Source: Silene noctiflora
Lineage: Eukaryota; Streptophyta; Magnoliopsida; Caryophyllales; Caryophyllaceae
Reading direction: 5' to 3'
DNA: 30,426 bases
Assembly (NCBI GenBank): GCA_009801015.1
Contig: VHZZ01000015.1
Coordinates: forward strand, 120,979 to 151,404
The notes under the pieces were generated by a model. That model had not been told where the DNA came from. It did no database searches and worked only from the letters and a program-made list of their open reading frames with translations. The translations under genes were made by a program, and so were the position numbers. This document shows, in pieces, positions 10,733 to 21,243 of this stretch. The stretch's first letter is position 1. The number at the start of each line of letters is the position of its first letter.

Positions 10733-11600
10733 AAGACTACGAGTAGCGACCTATGTCCTACTTATGTACTATTCTTAGAACTAATAATTAATGTGATTTA
10801 GGTAATCTAATTCAATCAAGTTAAAAGGTGATTTGTGCTTAGCCATTTTGTACTATTTGTTGCACAATAATTAAAAGTTAATGTACTATGACCTAAAAGA
10901 AGATAGTTGCTTTATTGTGAAGTCGTAAATTCACTTAATTTTGAGTGTATATTCCTAAGTTTACGTGAAGTGATCAATGTGTTTGTTTGGCAATTTAAAG
11001 TAAAAGTTTATAGCTACTTGTAGATTTTGTCAAATTTGATAATATTCCCAAAAGACAATACAATTTTTTTAATTTTTTTAATTTTTTCATTTAGGTATGT
11101 ATTTTTACGCCCTTTCATGAAAAAAAAATAGTATAAAGGGTGTAATAGTTTTTGTGGATAGGAAATATAAAATGACGTATCTTGTCTGGGTATACAAAAC
11201 CGAAAAAAAATTGTTGACAAAAAATTTGTGGGAATAGTATTCAACTTTGTACAACATACTCAAGTCTCAAGGTATATAAGGTTTGCTACTTTCAAATAAC
11301 TAATTCGTGAGTAGCTTTATTTACCACTAGAATACACTCAATAAGAATTTTTTTTATTATATTATAAGCTGAGTAATTCAAAAATATTCAAATTATAAAT
11401 TATCTTTCTACTCACAACTCCTACAACATCTACTAAAACCCCGCAACTACCCACATTAGTAGATTGTTAGGGTTTCAATATTTACCTCAGCTATATAACA
11501 ACCAATAAAAATAACTATCTCTTTCCAGGTCTTTTAATATTTACACTAATTATTTCATAAGATAATTTTATACATTTTTCTAGCACAAGTTGGTTTTACA
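10733..11600. other. Intergenic, nothing recognised apart from a direct-repeat copy at 10748-10793
   Basis: The diverged second copy of the 46-bp repeat lies at the start of this stretch. The remainder is AT-rich. A minus-strand frame at 11014-11244 is low complexity (Lys/Ile/Phe-rich) and not convincing as a gene. Confidence 0.5.
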
Positions 11601-11960
11601 ATTAAAAGTAACCATGGGTTGGGTTTGGCCATGGCGGACCAACCAAGGGGAGGGTCAAGATTCGCCCACTTGAAGCTAAACTCGCCAAGTTGGTTAAGGC
11701 TTGGCCTAATAGTGGGTTGCTTTGGGTCGAACCAACTAGGCTAGACCATTTTTACATGGGCTTTAGGACACATTGAGCAGATCGGCCAAAAAAGTGCCAC
11801 CGTACATATGCTGAGCCAAGCCTATTCAGGTGCAAGCCAATCCTCGCTAAGTCACAGATTAAGGTCTTGTGCCGGATGTTCGGGCCGAGCTGACCCGTAC
11901 AACCGTAAACCCGCACCATTGACCACCTAGAAAAAAACTCACAAGTGACAGCTAACAAAT
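11601..11960. repeat. G+C-richer degenerate repeat, possible hAT-like remnant
   Basis: This block holds diverged words such as GGGTTGGGTTTGGCC, GGCTTGGCCTAATAGTGGG and GGTCGAACCAACTAGGC, clearly richer in G+C than its flanks. Plants carry many non-autonomous elements of this style. No clean terminal repeats are visible, and the short minus-strand frame across it (11752-11958) looks incidental. Confidence 0.35.
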
Positions 11961-12019
11961 CCCAAATACTGTAGGATTTACCATGGTAATTATTTTTTGC
12001 TAAAACCCTTGTAAAACTT

Positions 12020-12172
12020 CAACTTAGGGTTCGTCCACTCAAAATTCATCAACTCTCACCTTAAATTACACATTTTGGTGTATCAATTCTTCATTTTCCT
12101 GTTTAATCTCGTGAAAAGTTCCAATTTTGCAGTTAAAACTGACATTTCTACCGCAAAATCAAAGATTCAGAG
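12020..12172 (+). other. Inferred 5'-UTR exon of the SpoU methyltransferase gene
   Basis: A leader-like stretch ends in AGATTCAGAG at 12172, followed by GTACAATTTTC as a plausible donor. The matching acceptor is CTTTTTCCAAACAG, ending at 13526, giving an intron of about 1.35 kb. A TAG at 13532-13534, in frame with the coding start, means coding cannot extend upstream through the next exon. The transcription start is not determined; this is inference from splice consensus only. Confidence 0.4.
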
Positions 12173-12731
12173 GTACAATTTTCTTGATTAATTCTTCACC
12201 TTTTTGCTATTTTCTAATTCAATCTGCTAGTTATCATTTTTTTTTAATTTTTATATATCTATATGGATTTGCTATGTGTGTTGAGATTAGTCTGAGTTTT
12301 GTAATTGATGAGGTATTTTGCTTATTTGTTATTCGTATGTATTTGTGGAGTATTGACGGATATTTTAATCAAAGGTAAACAAATCATTTGGAAGGGAGCG
12401 ATTAATTTGCTGATGCAAAGAACTTTATCTGGCATGCTAGAGCACAAAATCTAGTATAGAAGCATGATGCTAGAACAGTGGAATTTTTAGGATGGCAGTT
12501 ACGGCGAAATTAGTGTCTTAATTGATGCTGTTTGTGAGATTCATGTGAGTAAGTGATTGATAGAAACCTAGTCTTAGTTTGTAAGTAAGCGAAATTGTTG
12601 GCCGCCCTAAAAGGGGGATTTTGGAAGTCATAATTTTGAAGGCGTGAACAAGGGCGGAGCTAATTGGTAGCAAGAGGTAGCACATGAAAATTGCTGCACG
12701 AAAGTTTCATTTCTAGTTCCTCCCCTGGGCG

Positions 12732-12775
12732 TGAGGCACACCAAGACAACTAGTCATAGCGAAGGGTGTGCCTCA
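12732..12775. repeat. Perfect 11-bp inverted repeat in the inferred SpoU leader intron
   Basis: TGAGGCACACC at 12732-12742 pairs exactly with GGTGTGCCTCA at 12765-12775 across a 22-nt loop. A third related word, ACGAGGCAC, follows at 12781-12789. The surrounding region also has a fragment of a family 3 element end at about 12653. Confidence 0.7.
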
Positions 12776-13600
12776 TACACACGAGGCACAACGTTTTTGC
12801 AAACATAGGATAGGCAAAAGAGGGGGAAACAAGAGTTTTAGAAGAAAAAGTATGGAATGTGCATAGTATTGCACACTGTCCGTTGCACCTTACGAACAAG
12901 TTGCATCTATGGTACCTTAAGGTGTTTTGGATTATGCCAGATTTTGTCACACCTTTTTAGACTAGGAATAAAAGCTCTTTACTTCATGTCGAAAACCTGT
13001 CACTATTGTATAGAAACTCCGATTGTTTGCAGTGGCAGGTCTTTAGAGGATTTGGCTAGGATTCAGCCCCTGAGTTATAAAATTTTGTGTTAATTGTTTC
13101 CAAAAAGGATTCATTAGCTTATATTGTTAGTCTTGGAACAATGGTTATAGGATTATCTTGCAACTTCTTGGTGGGAAATTCATGCCTTTAGATCACTATT
13201 TTTTGTGGAGGTTGCCACTGACTATTTGAACGTAGGTTCTATAACCAGCTTATAATTATAGGTGTGAGCAAGACACATATGATGTAAAATTTTGATTAAA
13301 TTTAGGCCTCTGATAATTGTTAGGCCATTTGATGCGGTTGTCTCTTCTGTATACGTGCGTTACTTTTTCACGCGATGGGTTTCTTTGCCAATCAAAAGCT
13401 TGATGCGACAAGAAATAAATCGTTTGATCACTCTCTCTTTTTGTGGGTTATTCACAGATTTGACAACGTGAATAAGAGCATTGGGTGTGCAGCAGACTTA
13501 GTAATAACATATCTTTTTCCAAACAGACTTTTAGTTGCAAGCGCCTGTAAACACCTCTGACTCAAAGGGTTCTGTTTGGATATTCTGCTGTATTAAGAAT

Positions 13601-15611
13601 ATGAATCAAGGAGATGTGTTGATAGAAAGCTATGTAGTGGTACACAATATAGCCAAGCGCCATAATGTGGGAACATTAGCACGGAGTGCCACTGCCTTTG
13701 GGGTATCAGAACTGATACTGGTTGGCCGCCGTGACTTTAATACCTTTGGAAGCCATGGGACCACTTCTCATGTTCGCTTCCGCCATTTTCACTCTCTCAA
13801 GGACGCTCATACCTACCTCAAGGTATACACACATAAATTCACAGGGTAACACCTTAAGCTTAGCAATTTTATGTTTAAGTAGTATACTCTTTGTTCCATG
13901 TTAAGAAACAGTACTCTCCGAATCATTTGTTTACCTTTGATTAAAATACCATTCTCAAAGAATAAAAAAGGTATACAAAATATTGGGACGAAGGGTAATT
14001 ATTTTCAACACTGACTAGGGTTCTTTGTGTGTATTGTTTTTAGGAGAAAGACTGTGATATATGTGGTGTAGAAATTACGGAAAATGCTATGCCTGTTAAT
14101 CAACATCCCTTTAAGAGAAGCACTGCTTTTTTACTTGGCAATGAGGTTGGTAAATTCATGTATTTTAGTATTTCTATATGACTGTCAGATTTATTAAGCT
14201 TATTACTTTCCAACTGATTAGAACTTTAAGTCATTCATTTATAAAGAGGACAGATGATGATACTTGTATGAAAACATCAATTTGGGCATACGAGCCTCCT
14301 ATTTGTGATTGTGAGTGATGGAGCTTCATCAGATGGTTTAGTTGATTTTGAACCCATGGAATCGGCCATACGTAATGGATAGATGTAGCCTTTTAGTCTG
14401 CAAATATTGTTGCCTCTCTCGAGTGGCCAAGCTGGGTATGTACCTGGTGCATGGTGCTGTCAGAATACAGAACGAACTAAACGAATTCATACAAAGATAA
14501 CAAGCCAATTAGTAAATACCATCTGATGCCTGAAGCTATTGCACTGAAAGAAGCCATCGTATGGAAGAAATGTCATCGTCCCTAGATAACTCACATCTTT
14601 CAAACGATCTCCAAATTGTTTTGTAAAATTATCTTATTTATTACCCCGCAAGTTACTTCTCCAAAATTATTTCACAAGTTAAATATTCTTCATTAGGTCA
14701 ATGCCTCAATGGTCAAATATCTGCCGCTGTGTATATTAGCTGGTTTCACTGTTTCACTCTGATGTATACATTCATTTCCTCTGCAGGGAACAGGTCTCTC
14801 CACCAAGGAATGTGAGATTTGTGACTTCTTTGTGTATATTCCACAATATGGGTGTGGGACTGCTTCATTGAATGTGACCGTTGCAGCTTCTATTGTCCTC
14901 CATCATTTCGGTGGTAAGTGCTATAAAGTGAAAATGACCTGAAAATCTGTTTGTCCTCTGCAGTTACTGTGTGCATGTTTATTTTTTCTTTTACTATCTC
15001 TCCTTGTTTTTGACAAAAAAGGATAATTATGGATAGATTGGTGGGGTGCATTATTAAATTTGACATGTTCATTACTTTTAATTAATTGTCTTGGGGGTGC
15101 GTCGGTGTCAACTACCATAGCATTAGTCAAGTGCCTGGGCTCCTAGTTAGAACACATTATATTTCGAATGACCTATCAGTATAAATGTGGCCGTGAATTG
15201 CATCCTTGGGCTACTACTCGGCTGTGTATCAAGCACAGCCGATTTAACATCAATTTGCCTTTTGACATGCTCCAGAGCATTTGGCTTAATTAGAAATAAA
15301 TTTATGCTATATAACCTAATACCTATTCCTTCTCAGTTTGGGCAGGGTTTTCTGAGAGGACCCGTGATGGGAACAAATTTATCGTGGCAGAAAGACCAGC
15401 TAGACAAACTAGGCGGAGTTTTTGTGCTGAATCAGATGATGCTATCTTAGAGGAACGACGATTGAAAAGGGAAAATGCTGCAGATGGATTTTTCGATGAA
15501 GGTAGTGATACTGACGCGCCTGCCAACCTTCTAGACACATTATATGACAACGCAGACGACAATGGCACGGAAAGTAAGATTTCAGACGAAGTTTGCATAA
15601 ACAGTAGCTGA
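13601..15611 (+). CDS. SpoU-family (SPOUT) tRNA/rRNA 2'-O-methyltransferase-like protein, 241 aa, 4 exons
   Basis: Exons are 13601-13822, 14044-14145, 14787-14913 and 15337-15611; all introns are GT-AG and the frame is continuous. The first ATG is forced by an in-frame TAG at 13532-13534 if the leader exon begins at 13527. All three SpoU motifs are present: NVGTLARSATAFGV (residues 22-35), AFLLGNEGTGLS (102-113) and IPQYGCGTASLNVTVAAS (126-143). These build the trefoil-knot S-adenosylmethionine site, with N22, R28 and the SLN of motif 3 as the usual key residues. Such enzymes methylate ribose 2'-OH in tRNA or rRNA. The sequence resembles the Arabidopsis protein At5g26880 as I remember it. The C-terminal ~75 residues are charged (EERRLKREN, then Asp/Glu-rich) and outside the catalytic fold. 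No transit peptide is evident, so a cytosolic or nuclear location is likely. The RNA target is unknown. Confidence 0.92.
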
Positions 15612-16341
15612 ATAGCTTCTCTAATCAGAATCAGGATGACAAGACTGTAATGGTAACAACAGCAACATCTGACCTTGCCTGATACTTGGTATTTTGGTCA
15701 GCTTCATAGTTTGTGCCGCTTAACTGCGGTCTTAAACACAAATTTTTGTAATCGTCCCGTGTAAGCATAGTAACTCCCTATTAATAGAAGTCTTTGCAGT
15801 TTACCATGCTATTCTGTGAATGTTCCATTTTCTTATCTAGACTTGGCGTCCTACCCCGAGAAGTACCAATTGAAGAAGACCCAACACCGAATTAGCCATT
15901 CTGAAAACAACTAACCACAGTGACTAATACAGGAAAACTACTTAATCAACACGATTCAAAACGACCCGAACTGTAATCAATCTATGGGTACTATGATGTA
16001 CCATAGTAAGTAGTAGCAGTTTAGAAGTCTGGCGTGTCGAACAACAATCTTCAACTGCTGCTTTGACACTTGACTCCTATCCGAAAGGGAAAATTGTGCT
16101 GCTTTATAGCTCAACTCCAAAAGACAACGTTCATTTGTTATCCAATCTTTGCAGGAGTTGGTACAGTTTTAGTCATATTATGGAGCAGTTGGAATCTTTG
16201 TTTAATTTATCATAATTAATACTTATTGTTGATCTTCCACAACAATTTTTTTCTTCTATTTCCTGTTCATAAATCACGTTGCATATAAAATCCTGCCATT
16301 TTACAGATTTAAATGGCAGGTCGGAACTGTCGTAAGTTAAA
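15612..16341 (+). other. SpoU gene 3' UTR and short promoter of the next gene
   Basis: About 730 bp separate two same-strand coding regions. The first 200-250 bp should be the 3' UTR. Near the right end are a TATA-like TATAAAA (16284-16290) and a 10-bp inverted repeat (16292-16320). Confidence 0.5.
16284..16290 (+). promoter_or_regulatory. TATA-like box upstream of the DNase I-like gene
   Basis: TATAAAA lies 52 bp upstream of the ATG at 16342. If it is used, transcription would start near 16315-16320 and the leader would be only about 25 nt. AT-rich plant DNA produces such matches often, so this is weak on its own. Confidence 0.35.
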
Positions 16342-18113
16342 ATGGAATCAACAAAAGTTAACAGTATCTTATGCAAGAAACAAGCATGCCAGATTTTCTA
16401 CTACCTTAAGAAGAAATTCAGGAAAATTTACTCGAGGATGACGTTTTTGATTCAGTCGCGTGCTAAGCCAAGAGTTGCAATCAGGAGGCTCCTGAGATTC
16501 AGTTCAAAGGGTTTACACAAGGAAATATTTCGGATGAGAAAGTTTGAAGCCGGTTACAATGGTAGATCATGTGTGAAACCAATCCGAGTTGCCTCGTTTA
16601 ATGCTGCCTTGTTTGCAGGTAAGGATAACAATCTGTCTTACCCTCACCGCAAATTGTGGTGGTGCATGAATAAACAACTTGTTCATGTTTACGACTTCTT
16701 TACATTATCTCTATTTGCAGGAGCTCCTGTTGTTCCAAACTCACAGTTCTGTTTCGAGTCTGTAGCTTATGAACCAAACAGTTTCCCGAAAAGTATACTA
16801 AAGAATTCCCCTTTACGCCATGGAATGATCAACTCCGAGCAAAACACAAAATCGAGACTGAGAGTTTCAATCAATCTACCTGAAAACGAGATATCACTAT
16901 CACAAAGTGGACGGGTCAGCTCGTGGGTCCCAGTAAGGTCGCCATTGTTGATGACAGGGGCGTATGGTCAGGATGGTCTAAGGCTCGGGCCTCAGACCAT
17001 CCTGGATGTGCTGAAAGAGGTGGATGCTGATATATTTGCTCTGCAAGATGTAAAGGCAGAAGAAGGGAGGGAAATGCAGCCTTTGTCGAGTTTGGCTGAT
17101 GCCCTTGGAATGAAGTTTGTCTTTGCTGAGAGTTGGGCTCCTGAATATGGTAACGCTATTTTGTCGAAGTGGCCCATCAAGAGATGGACAGTTCAGAAAA
17201 TCCTTGAAGATGACGATTTCAGGTACACAAATTGATGTTTATGTGACTTCCGCAACCTGGTATTAGACTTGTAAATTGTATTAAGGCGATATATATGTTG
17301 CAGGAATGTACTGAAGGCCACAATAGATGTGCCATGGAGTGGGGAAATCGATGTTTACTGCACGCAACTCGACAATTTGGACGAAAATTGGAGAATAAAG
17401 CAGATCAAAGCGATCATTCAATCGAGTGAACGTCCTCACATCTTGGTAGGATGTTTGAACTCACTTGACAGATCAGATTATGCTTTAGGAAGATGGATAA
17501 ATATAATCAAGGTATAGATTTTTACTCTTTCGTCGTTTTATCTTTTACTGTTTACTGACTCTAGAGCTGTAACGCTGTACTTTCGGGTGGTTGTAGTACT
17601 TTGAGGATATCGGAAAACCGAAGCCAAAAGATGAGGTGATGAAATTCTTGAAGTCAAGAGGCTATGAGGATGCTGTAGACTGCGCCGGAGAATGTGAGCC
17701 TGTGGTTATCGCTACCAAAGGACAGAGTATGTATTCATTCCATCCCTAGTCTTTAAAATAACATATGAATGACGGATTCATGTAAGCAGTCTTTCCCTTG
17801 TGTCGAATAACTAAGGGCTAAAGATTCTTCTTTTATGCCTGTAATAGATGTACAAGGGACATGCAAGTATGGAACTCGAGTGGATTACATCTTATCGTCT
17901 CCAGACTCGTCTTATAACTTCGTTCCAGGGTCGTACACCGTGGTCTCGTCCAAGGGAACTTCAGACCACCATATAGTCAAGGTTGACATGATCAAAAATG
18001 ACAGCAAAAGTTCTTGGAAGAACATAACTGGAGGATACTTTAGTTCAAAGAACATAACTGTTCGATTAGGTAGTCCGGTTTCTTCAAGAGGGTTATGGCC
18101 TATGGAACGATAA
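16342..18113 (+). CDS. Endonuclease/exonuclease/phosphatase (DNase I-like) family protein, 460 aa, 5 exons
   Basis: Exons are 16342-16618, 16721-17222, 17304-17511, 17597-17726 and 17848-18113, with GT-AG introns and continuous frame. EEP-fold signatures in order are IRVASFNAALF (N87), DIFALQDVKAEEG (residue 202 is Asp where most family members have Glu), PEYGNAILSKWPI, VGCLNSLD, TCKYGTRVDYIL and GTSDHH (D412, H413, the catalytic end). The family hydrolyses phosphodiester or phosphomonoester bonds in nucleic acids, phosphoinositides or small molecules; the substrate cannot be told here. Resemblance is to a plant-specific group that includes At3g21530, from memory. The N-terminus is basic (KKKFRKIYSR); a second in-frame ATG at 16438 (Met33) may be the real start. 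The first intron is 102 bp with no in-frame stop. The gene is convergent with MUTE, 373 bp between stop codons. Confidence 0.88.
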
Positions 18114-18486
18114 TAATTTGTTGTACTCGGTATCTTGTAATCTCTTCGATTTTGTTATTATTATACATAATAATACATCATCTTAAATATATAGAAGTTG
18201 GAGATTATTTAAGTTGCGCGTTTATTAAGGAGTGACTAAACGCATATCCCGTCCTATATATACTCCATATATACAAAATGAAACGAGGTTGGTGAAATTT
18301 TGATTAGCGATACTCAAAATAATATCTTAGTTAAGTAAGAAGGTCACGAGGCGCGACAAATATTCTTTAAAATGAAAATGCTATCTACCTAGTTATGATA
18401 TAACCTAATAATTTAAACAATTACACCACATATATTGTTGTAACGAAGGCGTTCCGTTACCGAATAGATATTGTTGCTGCTAGATC
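18114..18486. other. Shared 3' intergenic region between convergent genes
   Basis: This 373-bp AT-rich stretch must hold both 3' UTRs: the plus-strand DNase I-like gene ends at 18113 and minus-strand MUTE ends at 18487. Several ATTATTATACATAATAATA-like words could serve polyadenylation. Overlapping antisense 3' ends are possible. Confidence 0.5.
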
Positions 18487-21242
18487 TCAAGACTCAGTTG
18501 TGCAGAAACATAGTTGAATTTCAGCAGCAAGATCCTCCATGCTCAGCTCACATTCCAGCCCTATCTGTGTTAATTATATTACATAATTACATTGTTAATA
18601 CATCTAAATTGATAATAAACTGCTTTTTATAAAGATAATTAACCCATAAAATGTCTACATGAAATCATTATTCAATGATAATAATTGATAATAAAAAATT
18701 GCTATTCATAAAGATAATTATTTCAGCCTAAATTAGATTAAAATAGAAGGTCATTTAACTTGTAAAGTTTTTATAGGTAATATCATGACCTTGTTTCAAA
18801 ACTCGTCTTTATAAAAGAAAGGGTTTTTTGTCAAACACAACCTTTAAAAAAAGCAAAATTCCAAATACCACCTTTAAAAAAAAAGTTTGTCAAACACAAC
18901 CTTTAATAAAATTTTGACAAACTTTTTTTGTCAAACACGACTATTTTGCCGGATTCCAATAACTTTTTGACCACTTGCAATGAGGTGACTTTCAGTCTGT
19001 ATTTGAGATAGCAAATGAGGTTGGTTTGAGGTGTTCTTGGACTCGTTGGAAAGGTAGGAGTACGTACTTTTCAGGGGTTGTCAACACGGTGGCCGAAGGT
19101 GGCCTTATGTGGGATCCATTGATGCATAAAATAAGGCTCGTCAGAGAAAGGGTTGTATGTCTGAATTTACAGTGGGTGGTCAGAGGTTTTTCGTGGGTCT
19201 TTTAATGCGGTTACGCTGTGTTGTTTGGTCTGAAATTTGGTATGTAGGTTGAGGGGAGTGCAAGCTATGTCGTAGTTGTGTTGTTTGTGGCGGTCGTTGG
19301 TTGCAAGTGGTGGTTCGAGGGGAGTGAACTGACCCACAAAAAATTCCTGCTTTGACGTACATTAACCCTCTATGATCAGCCTTACTTTACACACCAATCT
19401 ACCCCACATAAGACCACCTTTGACCACCGTGTTAACAATCATTGGAAAGCATGTACTTCTACATTTCCAACGAGTCAAAGAACACCTCAAACCGACCTCG
19501 TTTGCTATCTCAAACATCGATTGAAAATCAGCTCATTGCAAATGGTCAAACTCTGGCCAAAATGCTGAATCCTACGGCAAAAAGTCATGTTTGACAAAAA
19601 AAAAAATTATTAAAGGTTGTATTTGACAAACTTTATTTTTTTAAAGGTGGTGTTTGGAATTTTGTTTTTTTTAAAGGTTGTGTTTGACAAAAAAACCTAA
19701 AAAAAATAAGGTGTGTCGTTATTATTCAAGTTTTATTTTGTTGACGAAGAGATAGAGGTATGTATTAGCTATCATCCTATATATCATTAAGTTTAATTCG
19801 GCAAATATATATTTCTGTTCATTTCATTTCCATACACTGGTTCAATATACATAAAGAAATATTTTAGCCAAACGTATGAAAATGAAATGAATAATAGAGA
19901 CGACAAAGTGAATGCTAAGGGATCGAATAACATTCCTAATCCTTTACCTATCAAAGTTTTAGGTTAATAACTTAATTGTTCAACAAATTCTCTCTCTTTC
20001 CCGATCATTTAAATACCCTTATACTGAATATGAAAAAGGTAAATAAATGACTGAAACTGAACATACCTTGACAACAAAATAGTAAAGAACAGTGTCATCC
20101 ATGCTGCTAATATTCAAGTGAATAATCTCAAAAGAAAGCTTCTCCAAAGCACCAACAATCTTAAGAAGTTGTCCCCGATTTCTCTTTGATATTACCCTTA
20201 ACACAACATTCGATCCTGAGATCTTCGCTTCGACATCGGCCACCGGAGAATTACAGCATGCTACCATCTCCTTGGACCCATCAAACTCAAAGGGATGGTT
20301 TGTGATAATATTGGCATTAGCTACTTGACGCGGGCTCGGCTGAATCGGGCTAGGGCTCGGGCTTAGACTTAGGCTTTTCCTTCTCTTTTGTGATTCTAGT
20401 GATTGTAGAACTTGGTGCAATTCCTTTATGAATTCTACTACTCCACCTATGATTGATGCTTGGTCTCCCTTCATGGGTTAAAAACATAAAATTACTTACT
20501 TATCAAGCAAGTTACATACTCCGGTCACCTTTATCGATTCTATCTCATCTGATTATTTACGTTTTTATTCATTTGTGAAGAGTATTTTAATCAAATGTAA
20601 AGAATCAGTTAAGACATGATAGAAGCTAGCATGTCTATATTTGGGAAGATCATGCAAGAGATGATACCCTATTTTTAGTAAGAAAAGGAAACAAACCAAA
20701 GTCACAAAATAAAATATAAATAAATAAAATGAAGCATATGATAGATATATCATATAAAGTACTTAATATACATCATGATTTGTTCCTTAATATACTATTA
20801 CAACTCCGTCTGGACCGTCTCATACCAAGTAATATGATCAGTATTCTATCAAACGTATGAAAATGAAATGAATAAGCGCAACAAAAATAACTCATAGCTT
20901 CATGTTTACTTCAACTATATATAGATTTCATACCCTCATATTTATTTTAACAAATATTTTAGGAATTTAGATAATATATTACTTTCTCTATCTAAATCAT
21001 TTGTTTACTTTTAATTAAAATATTTCTATAAGAATAATATAAATGTAAACAAATGATTAGAACAGAGGGAATACTACATAATAGATCAGATCGATCGGTA
21101 GTAATAGATGAAGAAGATGATGAGTATAATAGTATATAAATAATACCTTCTTGATGTAGAAGGAAGGTGTTAAGGAACGTAAAACCTTAAGATGATCATT
21201 CATTTGCCTTCTTCTGTTCCTCTCAACTTTGATGTGCGACAT
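18487..21242 (-). CDS. MUTE: MUTE-type bHLH transcription factor, stomatal lineage, 191 aa, 3 exons
   Basis: Minus-strand exons are 21242-21147, 20468-20067 and 18564-18487; introns are 678 bp and 1502 bp, both GT-AG and phase 0. The protein starts directly at the bHLH domain, [20 protein letters not shown], as MUTE does; SPCH and FAMA have long N-terminal extensions. H3, E7 and R11 give the E-box/G-box reading triad. The motif [20 protein letters not shown] forms helix 2. The C-terminal SMF/ACT-like domain (about residues 112-175) includes [31 protein letters not shown] and [12 protein letters not shown]. In Arabidopsis, MUTE pairs with SCRM/ICE1 to end asymmetric division and commit meristemoids to guard mother cells. 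Odd points: Lys5 replaces the usual Ala, a Ser/Pro run ([16 protein letters not shown]) follows the bHLH, and intron 2 carries a fold-back element. Confidence 0.95.
18821..19697. mobile_element. Fold-back element with ~370-bp inverted arms inside MUTE intron 2
   Basis: The left arm (18821 to about 19199) and the complement of the right arm (about 19331-19697) align almost throughout, leaving a loop of only about 130 bp. The outer ends match closely: GGTTTTTTGTCAAACACAAC versus GGTTTTTTTGTCAAACACAA. Inner landmarks shared in inverted form include TTTGAGATAGCAAA, GGTTTGAGGTGTTCTT, GACTCGTTGGAAA, CTTATGTGGG and GTGGGTC. The terminal zone contains a subrepeat, GTCAAACACAACCTTTAA, twice. Possible 9-bp flanks TAAAAGAAA and TAAAAAAAA differ at one position, but are A-rich and depend on a one-base asymmetry of the ends. 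There is no transposase. Long inverted ends with a 9-bp duplication would suit a non-autonomous Mutator-like or fold-back element; the class is inference. Confidence 0.85.
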
Positions 21243-21243
21243 T

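Noticed and set aside
13535..13600. Upstream extension of the SpoU protein starting at 13535
   Set aside because: The apparent start is TTG, not ATG, and an in-frame TAG lies at 13532-13534. The first ATG is 13601.
16342..17235. Single uninterrupted 297-residue exon in the DNase I-like gene
   Set aside because: The frame is open through 16619-16720, but GT-AG ends and family continuity (ALFAGAPVVP) indicate an intron. I kept retention as a finding, not as the main model.
18558..18564. LxCxE retinoblastoma-binding motif in MUTE (LECEL)
   Set aside because: The spacing gives L-x-C-x-L, not L-x-C-x-E. FAMA is the relative that carries the true motif.
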